Notes: generated from the letters alone by a model not told the origin. DNA of 30,281 nt from Alphaproteobacteria bacterium (GCA_020632955.1 JACKEO010000033.1:1-30281), one strand, 5' to 3'. Shown: positions 9,501-18,640, counted from the stretch's first letter. Numbers and translations are program-made.

Positions 9501-9576
9501 GCGTGGGCCGCAGCCCCTCGGCCGGCGCCGCGCAGGCACCCAGTGCCAGCAAGGGCAGGATGAAACGGACGGACAT
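6505..9576 (-). CDS. Large lipoprotein with alpha/beta-hydrolase domain and Asp-rich calcium-type loops
   Basis: This 1023-residue lipoprotein has its lipobox at 'LALGAC' (Cys15). An N-terminal region (about 30-390) of Ig-like/sheet character includes 'FAWTFTTGRQTGDL', a phrase common in large secreted lipases of myxobacteria. The hydrolase core has 'YGHGYGSS' (H452) and the nucleophile elbow 'GGSLGG' (S609); a C-terminal 'MPTPGDDQVPVNGG' may carry the acid residue. At least four Asp-rich EF-hand/TSP3-like loops occur, such as 'DEDLDGDGELDPGED' near residue 190, plus 'DADDDGTWDADE', 'DLDNDGVPD' and 'DWDDDGTPD'. The ATG start follows GGGAG. The barrel gene is coupled at its end. It is probably a surface or periplasmic lipase/esterase; the substrate is unknown. 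Confidence 0.8.
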   Translation of the reverse strand: MSVRFILPLLALGACAAPAEGLRPTPAGSGPEVYIDWDAEPLPEVPFPNDLSTTSDPASPTGLRLNVPLEAELDFESEARAKINALSGFGIYSPISVRFRARLDIDNLKQRHPNDLWESTTFDDDAVFVIDVDPDSPDRGKAVLLDLGHGRFPVDAIRTDKSFLNDTNDTRRNHASLIFDTYDEDLDGDGELDPGEDVDNDGLLDVPNVWPPGGDMFADLLSFYDLGTDTLIVRPAVPMREETTYAVVLTDRLVGEDGEPVRSPWDFVNHTRQTSALMALEDVLPDLGLSVDEVSFAWTFTTGRQTGDLRDLTRGLNLGEGPWAYLQEAYPAGVHEALQIVDRDGEDVYQLDTDILAALLGPLDLVGSGPGADTLVNSLRAFGDRMVGGTFTTPNLMADADDDGTWDADEWWKLDPGTGFIYEQPLDVKFTCVLPKPREGVQPPYDVMFYGHGYGSSRAETLTFSPTLTRFGLAVCSMDFPGHGVGLDQEDRDQAAGVLENAGLLPVLTHLEDSRARDLDNDGVPDSGGDQWTAYPFHTRDMVRQAALDWVQMVRSIRACGTGEMDLVRYGDGGEHLPSEGTRVSCDWDDDGTPDIGGPDSKIYIIGGSLGGINSGVAAPIVPDVDTWVPVVPGGGIVDVGIRTQIGGAVEAFIGRFAAPIWLGRPDPDKGDFRITQMVNSVTKMKELTIARVPSLPAGGTVRITNLTKKHTATGLIPVDGTFRVTLGADAADAWEKAQLAGIPATGPEPDAIYEVPNNEGLGDRFRVEILDPAGTVVHSIDRWQEDVYIEGVTMRAGSPLVAAAEGNGRIRGSADARRLAYITAMILEPGDPIAYAPHYFMEPFEDLGYGPRNVFIMPTPGDDQVPVNGGIAVARAAGAYPWNTYQERYGTSVDAWLIEKGVVHGVEERSEWRNDQGEPVLFDVEDFDEGTDGYGAPALPAEQRLRATIDTPAGQSGMRLPYVNPRGQHGFSFPDPTLPFDINTYAITQIADYLLSDGKMLRDRPCYEAADCPEFEPIPGAP

Positions 9577-9662
9577 GGGGACTCCCGTGGCCGGCGTGGT
9601 GTACCACAGCCGAGACGGGTGTCAGCCCCCCTCGTGTGCCGCGGTGCGCCCTCGCGACCGGG

Positions 9663-10751
9663 TCACTTGGTGAGGATGCCCTCGTAGTCGAGGTTCCCGG
9701 CCTTGTCGTAGAAGGCCAGGGTGGCGGTGCGGCCGTCGAGCTCCACCCAGAGGAAGCCCTCGGTGGCGTCGTCGTCCCAGCGGGTGGGGTTCTTGTCGCG
9801 GTTCACGAACTCCGTGGTCTTCGCACCCGCGCCCGACACGACGAACTGCACGCCGCAGGCGCCCGGATCCAGCCACTGCCGGTTGTGGTCGTGGCCCGAG
9901 AAGTAGAAGTCGATGTTCCCGCAGAGCTCGGCCTCGAAGAACTGCTTGATGGTGCGACCGTTCACGATGCCCGTGGGGTCGAGCCACTTCGCGCCCTCGT
10001 AGTTGCCGGCGTTGCCGTGCTGGCCGTTCGAGCGCCAGGGGTGGTGGCCGAAGGCGAAGCGCCACGTGGCGCTGGCGTGCTTCTTCAGGGTCTGGCGCAC
10101 CCAGGTGGTCTGGCCCTGCAGATCGCCCAGGCCGAACATCAGCATGTTCGTGTCGAGGGCCATGAAGCCCGCGTGGTCGATCTGCTGCTCGTAGAAGTGG
10201 TCGGGCATCGTCCACTTCGTGGACTTCTGCGTGTACTCGACCTGGTAGTCGGTCTTCCAGAACTGGACGGGGATCTCGCCGAAGTCGTGGTTCCCGAGCA
10301 CCACGTAGAAGGGCATGTCGAGATCGGCGTAGGGCAGCTCGAACTTGTCCTGGAACTGCGGGTCGTCCACGCCGTCGACGCCGTTGTCGTAGAAGTTGTC
10401 GCCCAGGTACAGCGCGAAGTCGCAGCCCCGCTGCGCGCACAGGGCCTCGATGGCGTCGGCCACCGCGTACTGGTCGTCGTTGCCCTCGCCCGCGTCTCCC
10501 AGGGCCACGAAGCGGACCAGCTGGGGACCCGGAGGCGGCCCCGTGTCGGTGTCGCCGGTGTCGCCGGTGTCGCCGTCGGTGTCGGCGGCCGTGTCGCCCT
10601 CCACGTCGGTGTCGGCCGCGGCGTCGGTGTCGTCGCCGGGCCCGTCCGCCGCGTCGGTGTCGTCGCCGTCCTTGTCGCCGGCCCCCGTGGACACCAGGGC
10701 GGGAGAGCAGGCCAGCATCAGCAGCGGGAACAACACGGAGGAGCGGAGCAT
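9663..10751 (-). CDS. Purple-acid-phosphatase-like metallophosphoesterase, lipoprotein
   Basis: This 362-residue protein has a lipobox 'LMLAC' (Cys15), an extremely Asp/Thr-rich linker (about 25-72) and then a calcineurin-type catalytic domain. All metal motifs are present in order: 'ALGDAGEGND', 'LGDNFYDNG', 'GNHDF', 'FGHHPW' and 'SGHDHNRQW'. The layout matches tartrate-resistant acid phosphatases, with a di-metal centre hydrolysing phosphate monoesters. It is exported and lipid-anchored, so it probably scavenges phosphate or dephosphorylates extracellular substrates. I chose the ATG at 10751 over an in-frame GTG at 10757 because GAGGT is 4 bases from it. It lies between Uup and the lipoprotein hydrolase on the same strand, with gaps of 86-97 bases, so a single transcript is possible. 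Confidence 0.88.
   Translation of the reverse strand: MLRSSVLFPLLMLACSPALVSTGAGDKDGDDTDAADGPGDDTDAAADTDVEGDTAADTDGDTGDTGDTDTGPPPGPQLVRFVALGDAGEGNDDQYAVADAIEALCAQRGCDFALYLGDNFYDNGVDGVDDPQFQDKFELPYADLDMPFYVVLGNHDFGEIPVQFWKTDYQVEYTQKSTKWTMPDHFYEQQIDHAGFMALDTNMLMFGLGDLQGQTTWVRQTLKKHASATWRFAFGHHPWRSNGQHGNAGNYEGAKWLDPTGIVNGRTIKQFFEAELCGNIDFYFSGHDHNRQWLDPGACGVQFVVSGAGAKTTEFVNRDKNPTRWDDDATEGFLWVELDGRTATLAFYDKAGNLDYEGILTK
10540..10680. repeat. Imperfect GTGTCG/GCC microsatellite encoding the Asp-Thr linker
   Basis: Inside the phosphatase gene the plus strand reads GTGTCG and GCCGGTGTC units over about 140 bases. They encode Asp-Thr, Asp-Gly and Asp-Ala repeats on the minus strand, right after the lipoprotein cysteine. 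This acidic linker presumably holds the catalytic domain away from the membrane. Such a tract is prone to slippage, so its length may vary between strains. Confidence 0.75.
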
Positions 10752-10848
10752 GGGCACCTCGGAGCGGGCGCCACCCTAGCCCGTCGACACCCCGCATGTG
10801 ACGGCAAGGTGTCAACAACGCAACGGGGACCGCGATCCGGGGCCTCGA

Positions 10849-12693
<1,845 letters not shown>

Positions 12694-12722
12694 CGGCCCC
12701 GCCCCCTACTCCAGGGACGCCG

Positions 12723-14333
12723 TCACCGCCGGCAGTCCTCCTCCACCGCGAAGGACACCTCGACCACCTCCACGGCGAGGGACACGGGCGTGTCGAGCAC
12801 CACCGCCCGCGCCTCGGCGTCCCAGGACCATCCCGTGGCGAGCCGCTCGCCGTCCAGGCGCACCTCCAGCGACGGCACCACGACGTCCTCGCGCGCGACG
12901 CGGAAGGTGCGCGGACGCACCCCGAAGCCCTCGCGCAGGGCGGGGATGACGTCGGCCGGCGGGTCGCACACGTCGGCCAACACCCCGCCGGTGGCCTCCA
13001 CGGCTTCCACGTAGCCGCGCGCTCCGTGGTTCGGCGTGCAGCGACCGAAGGCGTTCACCACCCCGTGGATGCGCAGCAGGTGCGCCACGCCGGCGTAGGT
13101 GGTGAGGCCCCCCACCCAGTCCTTCCAGTAGCTGTGGGGGCGCGTGGCGAAGCCCGAGGACTGGTCGCGCTCGTCGCTCACCACCACCACGTGCAGGGCT
13201 GCGCCGGGACGCCGGAACCCCGCGTTGCAGCCCGCGAACACGTCCTGCTCGGCGGCGAGCACCGAGGCCTCCAGCAGCGCCTCGGTGAGGTCGTTGGTGC
13301 CGACGAGCGTGCGCGCGTAGGCATCGGGCACGCCGGCCACGCGCTCGGCGAGCTCCTCCCGCCAGTCGGGCGTGCCTGCGTCCAGCCAGCCGCCCACGAA
13401 GCAGTGGTCCTCGGTGCCGTGCACCACGCCCACCCGCCACCGGCCCCCCACGGCGTCGAGCTGGGCGATGAGCGAGCCGAGCGCCTCCCCGAGGGCGGGG
13501 CCGTCGTCCACCATCGACCGGGAGCGATCCACGGCGAGGAAGACGTCGGCCTCGAAGGTATCGCGCACCTCGAAGCGCTCGACCAGGCGACGGCGGGGCG
13601 TGGCCACCGCGGTGACCGGCACCCGCCAGGTCCCGGCGGTGTCGTCGCTCTCCACCACCACCCGACCCTCCAACGCGCCCTCCGCGCGGGGGGACAGGAT
13701 CACCGACACGGCCGCGCGCTGGTCCTGGGCGAGGTCGCGGGGGAGCGACAGCGCGCTCGTGAGCGACAGGCCCTCGGGCAGCTCCCCCCGCACGGCGTCC
13801 ACCCGCACCGCCGACGAGCCGGCGCCCACCAGCTCGAGCAGGCCCACGGCATCGCAGCCGACCTGGACCTCCCCCAGGTCCAGCGGCACGGGCTCCACCC
13901 GCAGCCGACGCGTGTCGCCCTGCGCGCTCAGCGGCACCACGATCCACGGCGCGTTCGAGGCGTCCGAGCGCAGCTCCAGCCGTGCCACCACGGTGCGGCC
14001 GTCCCAGGCCCGGAAGCGCACGGGCACCCGGATCTCGTCGCCGGGCTCCACCTCCAGGGGCAGCGACGGGGGCTCGGGGAGCGAGAAGCCCAGGGCGTCG
14101 CCGGCCAGGCCGAGGTCGGTGACGTCCACCACCTGGGTGCCCGGGTTGCGGAGCACCAGCTCGACCACCGGCTCCTCGCCCGGCGCCACGTGGCCGAGGT
14201 GGATCTCGGCGGGCTCGACCTGCAGGAGGCCCGTGCGAAGCCCCGCCACGTCGCCCCCGACGGTGGTGTGCACCTCGGAGCCGCACCCCGTCAGGAGCAG
14301 CAGGCCCCCCAGCGCCGAGGCTCGCCGTCCCAC
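12723..14333 (-). CDS. Lipoprotein with ASH/HYDIN-like repeats and a vWA domain
   Basis: This 536-residue lipoprotein has a lipobox 'LLLTGC' (Cys17). The N-terminal half (about 35-250) holds two immunoglobulin-like choice-of-anchor/ASH repeats: 'LQVEPAEIHLGHVAPGEEPVVELVLRN...' and 'VEPVPLDLGEVQVGCDAVG...'. A von Willebrand A domain follows, with the MIDAS motif 'DRSRS' in 'VFLAVDRSRSM', the later Thr in 'VGTNDLTEAL' and 'VVVSDERDQSSG'. A C-terminal sheet domain ends the protein. This architecture is frequent in Myxococcota and probably binds proteins or surfaces through a metal ion. Function is unknown. The GTG start at 14333 was chosen for the signal peptide; the ribosome-binding site is weak (AGGG). 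Confidence 0.82.
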   Translation of the reverse strand: MGRRASALGGLLLLTGCGSEVHTTVGGDVAGLRTGLLQVEPAEIHLGHVAPGEEPVVELVLRNPGTQVVDVTDLGLAGDALGFSLPEPPSLPLEVEPGDEIRVPVRFRAWDGRTVVARLELRSDASNAPWIVVPLSAQGDTRRLRVEPVPLDLGEVQVGCDAVGLLELVGAGSSAVRVDAVRGELPEGLSLTSALSLPRDLAQDQRAAVSVILSPRAEGALEGRVVVESDDTAGTWRVPVTAVATPRRRLVERFEVRDTFEADVFLAVDRSRSMVDDGPALGEALGSLIAQLDAVGGRWRVGVVHGTEDHCFVGGWLDAGTPDWREELAERVAGVPDAYARTLVGTNDLTEALLEASVLAAEQDVFAGCNAGFRRPGAALHVVVVSDERDQSSGFATRPHSYWKDWVGGLTTYAGVAHLLRIHGVVNAFGRCTPNHGARGYVEAVEATGGVLADVCDPPADVIPALREGFGVRPRTFRVAREDVVVPSLEVRLDGERLATGWSWDAEARAVVLDTPVSLAVEVVEVSFAVEEDCRR

Positions 14334-14412
14334 GCGCCCTCCGGTCGAAGGCGCACCCTTCCACGTCCGGTACCCGCCCCGCGACCGGAAAGATCGGGGA
14401 TCCGTCCGCGGG

Positions 14413-15051
14413 TCAGCCCAGCCGGTAGATCTCGGAGATGCGCTCGAGCACCTCCTCGAAGGGGATCTCGAGGTCCACGAGCAGCCCGTTGGCGAGATCG
14501 TAGACCCACCCGTGGACGTGCGGGAAGCCCTCGCGCCGGTACCGCTGCTGCACGCAGGCGACCTTGATCACGTTGATGGCCTGCTCCTGCACGTTGAGCT
14601 CCACCAGCCGCCGGTAGCGGGCCTGCTCGTCGGCGATCGCGTCCAGCTCGGCGGCGTGCAGCCGGTAGACGTCGCGCACCTCGCGCAACCAGCCGTTCAG
14701 CGTGCCCAGGTCGGCGGGCTGCATCGCGGCCGCGACGCCCCCGCAGCCGTAGTGCCCGCACACCACGATGTGCTGCACGCCGAGGTGCGTCACCGCGTAC
14801 TCGATGCAGGACTGCGCGTTGAGGTCGGTGTTCACCACGAGGTTGGCCACGTTCCGGTGGACGAAGACCTCCCCCGGGTGGACCCCCATGATCTCGTTGG
14901 CGGGCACGCGGCTGTCGGCGCAGCCGATGTAGAGGAACTCGGGCGACTGCCCCCGCGCGAGGTGCTCGAAGAAGTGGGGATCGGCGGCCGTGCGCTCCGC
15001 CACCCAGCGACGGTTCGCCTCGAACACCTTGCGGTAGGAATCACGCGACAT
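14413..15051 (-). CDS. Beta-class carbonic anhydrase
   Basis: This 212-residue enzyme interconverts CO2 and bicarbonate. The zinc ligands are C44, H100 and C103, with the D46-x-R dyad in 'GCADSRVP' and 'CGHYGCGG' around the second pair. 'HPGEVFVHRNVANLV' is also typical. There is no signal peptide, so it acts in the cytosol. The ATG at 15051 lies 20 bases after the bestrophin-like gene, so the two form an operon. The pairing suggests that bicarbonate made or used here passes through the bestrophin-like channel. Confidence 0.95.
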   Translation of the reverse strand: MSRDSYRKVFEANRRWVAERTAADPHFFEHLARGQSPEFLYIGCADSRVPANEIMGVHPGEVFVHRNVANLVVNTDLNAQSCIEYAVTHLGVQHIVVCGHYGCGGVAAAMQPADLGTLNGWLREVRDVYRLHAAELDAIADEQARYRRLVELNVQEQAINVIKVACVQQRYRREGFPHVHGWVYDLANGLLVDLEIPFEEVLERISEIYRLG

Positions 15052-15071
15052 CGGCCTCTCGGGTCCAGCGG

Positions 15072-16100
15072 TCAGTAGAGGATGCCATCCACCGGTTCCT
15101 CGACCGGGGGCAGCTCGGTCTCGCCCAGCAGCTGGCGCAGGTCGCGCTCGATCACCCGGCACAGCGCGTTCATGGGCACGTCGTTCATGCTGCGCTCGAA
15201 GGGATCCTCGCTGGCATCGCCCACCCCCTCCATCGTGAGGAAGACCCACCCGATCACCGTGGCCGACACGAAGTACGGCAGCAGCCAGGGCAGGCTCGAC
15301 ACCGCGGGCAGACCGGCCGGCAGGTGGTCGGCGAACACGTCGAGCAGCCCGAAGGGCACGGCGTACACGAAGACCCGCGTGAAGATGCGGCTGAACTCGG
15401 CGTACTGCCGCGGCAGCGGGGTCTTCTTGATGCGCTCGCACTTCCCCTGCAGGGTGTAGAGCTCCCTCAGGATCTCCATCAGCGCGATCTGGTGGAAGAG
15501 GTCCATGCGCTGCGTGCGCAGCAGCGTGGCCAGCTGCAGACCCTGACGGTGCACGAGGTGCGTGGCGGGGTTCACCATCGCGCTCACCGCCTCCAGCTCC
15601 TCCGGCGCGAGGAAGGGCGCCAGCTCGCGGTCCCAGTCGTTGCGCATGTGCTCGGCGTGACGCTCGAGCCGCAGCCGCGTGGACCGCGCGGGCCGATCGA
15701 AGAAGCGGGAGGTCTGCCGGAGCTGCAGGCGGAGGGCGTTGATCCAGGCGAGGTGCCGGTGGACCAGCTCCCGTCGCACCGCGTGGCCCTCGGGGGAGTC
15801 GTCCCCCGGCAGCACGTAGCAGAGCACGCCGCTGGCCCAGCTGCGGCTCTCGTTGACCACCGCACCCCAGATCTTCCGGCCCTCCCAGAAGCGGTCGTAG
15901 GCCGAGTTGTTCTTGAAGCCGGCGTAGAAGGCCACGGCGATGCCCACCACCGACATGGGCACGAAGGGGATGCGCAGCCACTCGAAGCCCGCCACGGCGT
16001 AGGCGGCGTACACGAGCGCCGCCCACAGGAAGGCGCGCCCTCCGGTGTACAGCCCGAAGGTGACGAGCGAGCGCGTCGGGAAACGGCGTGCCGCGAGCAT
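15072..16100 (-). CDS. Bestrophin-like anion channel (UPF0187)
   Basis: This 342-residue membrane protein has N-terminal transmembrane segments ('LVTFGLYTGGRAFLWAALVYAAYAVAGF', 'FVPMSVVGIAVAFYAGFKNNSAYDRFWEGRKIWG'), a cytosolic helical region, and two further segments near 'VFVYAVPFGLLDVF' and 'LLPYFVSATVIGWVFLTMEGVGDASEDPF'. The 'NNSAYDRFWEGRKIWG' and 'EDPF' motifs are the family signatures; EDPF is close to the Asp/Glu-rich gate motif of bestrophins. Members conduct chloride, bicarbonate or cations. The ATG at 16100 was chosen over 16121 because GGAGGGGGAG precedes it. It is cotranscribed with a carbonic anhydrase. Confidence 0.9.
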   Translation of the reverse strand: MLAARRFPTRSLVTFGLYTGGRAFLWAALVYAAYAVAGFEWLRIPFVPMSVVGIAVAFYAGFKNNSAYDRFWEGRKIWGAVVNESRSWASGVLCYVLPGDDSPEGHAVRRELVHRHLAWINALRLQLRQTSRFFDRPARSTRLRLERHAEHMRNDWDRELAPFLAPEELEAVSAMVNPATHLVHRQGLQLATLLRTQRMDLFHQIALMEILRELYTLQGKCERIKKTPLPRQYAEFSRIFTRVFVYAVPFGLLDVFADHLPAGLPAVSSLPWLLPYFVSATVIGWVFLTMEGVGDASEDPFERSMNDVPMNALCRVIERDLRQLLGETELPPVEEPVDGILY

Positions 16101-16121
16101 GTCTCCCCCTCCTGGCCGCAC

Positions 16122-16159
16122 GAGGCGGTGGGACGGGCGCCCCTATCCCTTCCCGCCTC
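16122..16159. terminator. Hairpin between acyl-CoA synthetase and bestrophin genes
   Basis: GAGGCGG (16122-16128) and CCGCCTC (16153-16159) can pair across a GC-rich loop, 13 bases past the synthetase stop on the minus strand. There is no T-tract, so it is at best a weak or factor-assisted terminator. It may separate the regulated ech-ligase operon from the bestrophin pair. Confidence 0.3.
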
Positions 16160-16172
16160 CCGCGAAGGACGA

Positions 16173-17696
16173 CTAGATCGCCCGGCCCGTGCCCTCCCAG
16201 TAGGGATCGCGCAGCTTGCGCTTGGCCAGCTTGCCGTTCGGGTCGCGCGGCAGGGCGTCCACCAGGTCGATGCTGCGGGGGCGCTTGAACTTCGCGAGCC
16301 GTCCCTCCGCGAAGGCGAGGATGTCGTCGACGACGGCGTCGCCCGGGGACGTCCCCGCCGTGAGCTCGATGACCGCCTTCACCTGCTCGCCCCAGTCGTC
16401 GTCGGGGATGCCGAACACGGCCACGTCGAGCACCGCCGGGTGGGTGATGAGCACCGCCTCGATCTCGGCCGGGTAGATGTTCACCCCGCCGCTGATGATC
16501 ATGTCGGCCTTGCGGTCCGACAGGAAGAGGTAGCCCTCCTCGTCGAGGTAGCCGGCGTCGCCCACCGTGAAGTAGCCGTCGGGACGCCAGGCCTCCTCGG
16601 TCTTCCGCTTGTCCTGGTGGTACTCGAAGCCCTGCGCCATCTTGATGTAGACGGTGCCCACCTCGCCCGGACCGCAGGGCGTGCCGTCGTCGCGGAAGAC
16701 CTTGATGTCGGCCCCCTGCCAGGGGCGCCCCACGGTGCCCGGTCGCAGCCGCCACTCCTGGGGCGACACCGCCGTGCCGCCGCCCTCGGTGGCCGCGTAG
16801 TACTCCCACACCGCGTCGCCCCACCAGTCCAGCATCTGCTGCTTGATCGCCGGCGGGCAGGGCGCCGCCGAGTGCACCATCGCCCGCAGGGAGCTGACGT
16901 CGAAGCGCTCGCGGTCGGGCACGGCCAGCAGCCGCGAGAACTGCGTGGGCACCATGTGCGAGGACGTGACGCGGTAGCGCGCGATGCGCTCCAGCATCCC
17001 CTCGGGGGTCCACTTGTCCATCAGCACGAGGCTGTGACCCAGGTGGAGCGCCGACGACGAGAAGTAGAGGACGGCCGTGTGGTAGAGCGGCGAGCCCACG
17101 ATCTGCACGCCCCGTCCGGGCTGCATGCCGAACAGCAGCAGGAAGTAGGCGTAGGCGGTGGCCACGGGCTCGGGCGGCGTCTCGGGCAGCGGACGGCGCA
17201 CCCCCTTGGGGCGGCCCGTGGTGCCCGAGGTGTAGTTCATCACCCCGCCCGCGGTGCGGTGGGCGGGCGGCGACACGTCCCCCGTCTTCAACGCCGACAA
17301 CGGCCGGAAGCCCTCCACCTCGCCGCCGGCCACGAAGCGGTGGGCCACGCAGTCCGCGACGAGCGGCGCCGACTCGAGGTCGGCCACCACCACCTTCGCG
17401 CCGCTGTCCTCCACGATGTAGGCCACCTCCGACGCCGTGAGGTGCCAGTTCAGCGGCACCACGCGCAGGCCGATCTGCGTGGCGGCCATCCACACCTCGT
17501 AGACCTCCACGGCGTTGTGCAGGCAGAAGGCGAGCACGTCGCCGTGCCCGAGGCCCAGGGCACGCAGGCCGTGGGCGAGCTGGTTCGCGGCGTCCTGGAG
17601 CGCGCCCACGGTGTGGACGGTGTGATCGGGGTCGACCACCGCGATGGCATCGCGGTCGGTCCGTTGCCAGAAGGCGAAGACGGGCTGCTCGGTCAT
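16173..17696 (-). CDS. Acyl-CoA synthetase (AMP-forming, FadD-like)
   Basis: This 507-residue ANL-superfamily ligase activates a carboxylic acid to its CoA thioester through an acyl-adenylate. The core motifs are the P-loop 'YTSGTTGRPKG', 'YYAATEGGG', 'YFTVGDAGYLDEEGYLFLSDRK' and the C-terminal catalytic lysine in 'NGKLAKRKLRDPY'. The start ATG at 17696 lies 8 bases after the enoyl-CoA hydratase stop. It is the second gene of a two-gene operon preceded by the palindromic operator at 18520, so it should be induced with the rest of the regulon. The substrate cannot be read from the sequence; a steroid side-chain or ring-degradation acid is inferred. Confidence 0.9.
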   Translation of the reverse strand: MTEQPVFAFWQRTDRDAIAVVDPDHTVHTVGALQDAANQLAHGLRALGLGHGDVLAFCLHNAVEVYEVWMAATQIGLRVVPLNWHLTASEVAYIVEDSGAKVVVADLESAPLVADCVAHRFVAGGEVEGFRPLSALKTGDVSPPAHRTAGGVMNYTSGTTGRPKGVRRPLPETPPEPVATAYAYFLLLFGMQPGRGVQIVGSPLYHTAVLYFSSSALHLGHSLVLMDKWTPEGMLERIARYRVTSSHMVPTQFSRLLAVPDRERFDVSSLRAMVHSAAPCPPAIKQQMLDWWGDAVWEYYAATEGGGTAVSPQEWRLRPGTVGRPWQGADIKVFRDDGTPCGPGEVGTVYIKMAQGFEYHQDKRKTEEAWRPDGYFTVGDAGYLDEEGYLFLSDRKADMIISGGVNIYPAEIEAVLITHPAVLDVAVFGIPDDDWGEQVKAVIELTAGTSPGDAVVDDILAFAEGRLAKFKRPRSIDLVDALPRDPNGKLAKRKLRDPYWEGTGRAI

Positions 17697-17704
17697 GGGG
17701 GTCC

Positions 17705-18499
17705 TCAGCGGGCCTTGAACTGGGGGGGACGCTTCTCGGCGAAGGCGCGGGGACCCTCGCGGGCGTCCTCCGTCTGGAAGACCGGCTGGCCGAGGCGCAG
17801 CTCGGTGGCCCACGCGTCGTCCTCGGGCACGGCCACGGTCTGCAGCACGCTGGCCTTGATGGCCTGCACGGCGAGCGGGCCGTTCGCGGCCACCGCGTGG
17901 GCCAGCTCCAGGGCGCCGTCGAGCGCCTCGCCGTCGGGCACCACGCGGTTGACGAGGCCCCAGGACAGCGCCTCCTGGGCGGTGAAGCGCCGACCGGTCA
18001 GCAGGATCTCCATCGCGATGCAGTGCGGCACCTGGCGGGGCAGCCGCACGGTGGAGCCGCCCAGGGGGAAGAGCGCCCACTTCGCCTCGGTGAGCCCGAA
18101 GACCGCGCTCTCGGCGGCCACGCGCAGGTCGGTGGCCTGCAGGATCTCGGTGCCCCCCCCCAGCGCGTAGCCCTCCACCGCCGCCACCAGCGGCTTGCGC
18201 AGGCGGTAGGTCTTGAGCATGGCCTTCCAGTGCAGCGCCGGGTCCTCCCGGAAGCGCTGGTGCCACGGGTTGTCGGACTGGTCCGCGTGCATCAGCTTGA
18301 GGTCGGCGCCCGCGCAGAAGGTGCCCGCCGCCCCCGTGAGGATGGCGCAGCGCACCTCCGGGTCCTCGTCGATGGACCGCCAGGCGTCGAACATCCGCGC
18401 GATCATCTCGAGCGACCACGCATTGCGCGCCTCGGGCCGGTTCATGGTGACGATGGCGACGTGGCCGTCGCGCTCCACGAGCAGGTGCGGGTCGGACAA
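17705..18499 (-). CDS. Enoyl-CoA hydratase/isomerase (crotonase family)
   Basis: This 264-residue enzyme hydrates 2-enoyl-CoA. The oxyanion-hole blocks 'FCAGADLKL' and 'GYALGGGTE' are present. Both crotonase glutamates appear retained, E118 in 'GGGTE' and E138 in 'GLTEAKW', which supports true hydratase activity. I chose the TTG start at 18499: GGAGG lies 7 bases upstream, and the family N-terminus 'LLVERDGHVAIVTMNRPEARNA' begins there. The in-frame ATG at 18529 falls inside the operator and would add ten implausible residues. It is followed after 8 bases by the acyl-CoA synthetase. Confidence 0.9.
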   Translation of the reverse strand: MSDPHLLVERDGHVAIVTMNRPEARNAWSLEMIARMFDAWRSIDEDPEVRCAILTGAAGTFCAGADLKLMHADQSDNPWHQRFREDPALHWKAMLKTYRLRKPLVAAVEGYALGGGTEILQATDLRVAAESAVFGLTEAKWALFPLGGSTVRLPRQVPHCIAMEILLTGRRFTAQEALSWGLVNRVVPDGEALDGALELAHAVAANGPLAVQAIKASVLQTVAVPEDDAWATELRLGQPVFQTEDAREGPRAFAEKRPPQFKAR

Positions 18500-18519
18500 G
18501 GGCGGGCCTCCGGGCGACA

Positions 18520-18537
18520 GGTAGAACATGTTCTACC
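18520..18537. promoter_or_regulatory. KstR-type operator before the enoyl-CoA hydratase operon
   Basis: GGTAGAACATGTTCTACC is a perfect 18-bp palindrome. Its core TAGAACATGTTCTA (18522-18535) is identical to the site in front of the TetR gene and fits TnnAACnnGTTnnA. It lies 20 bases upstream of the TTG start, so bound repressor should cover the transcription start or the -10 region. Extended symmetry makes it the best candidate for tight binding among the four sites. Confidence 0.88.
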
Positions 18538-18576
18538 ACCGGTCGGCGAGCGAGCCAGGACAAGGTGCGCGGTCGC

Positions 18577-18640
18577 CCCCCGACGCAGGAGAGGCCGGCC
18601 TCCTCGCGGAGACCGGCCTCGGGGGGACCCGGCGTCGGGG
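18577..18640. terminator. Nested inverted repeat at the end of the small lipoprotein gene
   Basis: An outer stem CCCCGACGC (18577-18585) / GCGTCGGGG (18632-18640) encloses an inner stem GAGGCCGG (18591-18598) / CCGGCCTC (18613-18620). It begins directly at the lipoprotein stop codon on the minus strand. No T-tract follows, so it is probably a transcript-end or stability hairpin that separates the lipoprotein from the operator-controlled operon 40 bases away. Confidence 0.5.

Noticed and set aside
6667..9687. A plus-strand open frame of 1006 codons opposite the lipoprotein hydrolase
   Set aside because: It is His/Val/Ala/Gly/Arg-rich without domains, and the minus-strand frame has a lipobox, a hydrolase motif and a ribosome-binding site. 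Long antisense frames are expected in DNA this GC-rich.
14413..17493. A single 1026-codon minus-strand frame including the carbonic anhydrase
   Set aside because: Only the last 212 codons encode a protein family. The rest is an out-of-frame shadow of the bestrophin and acyl-CoA synthetase genes.
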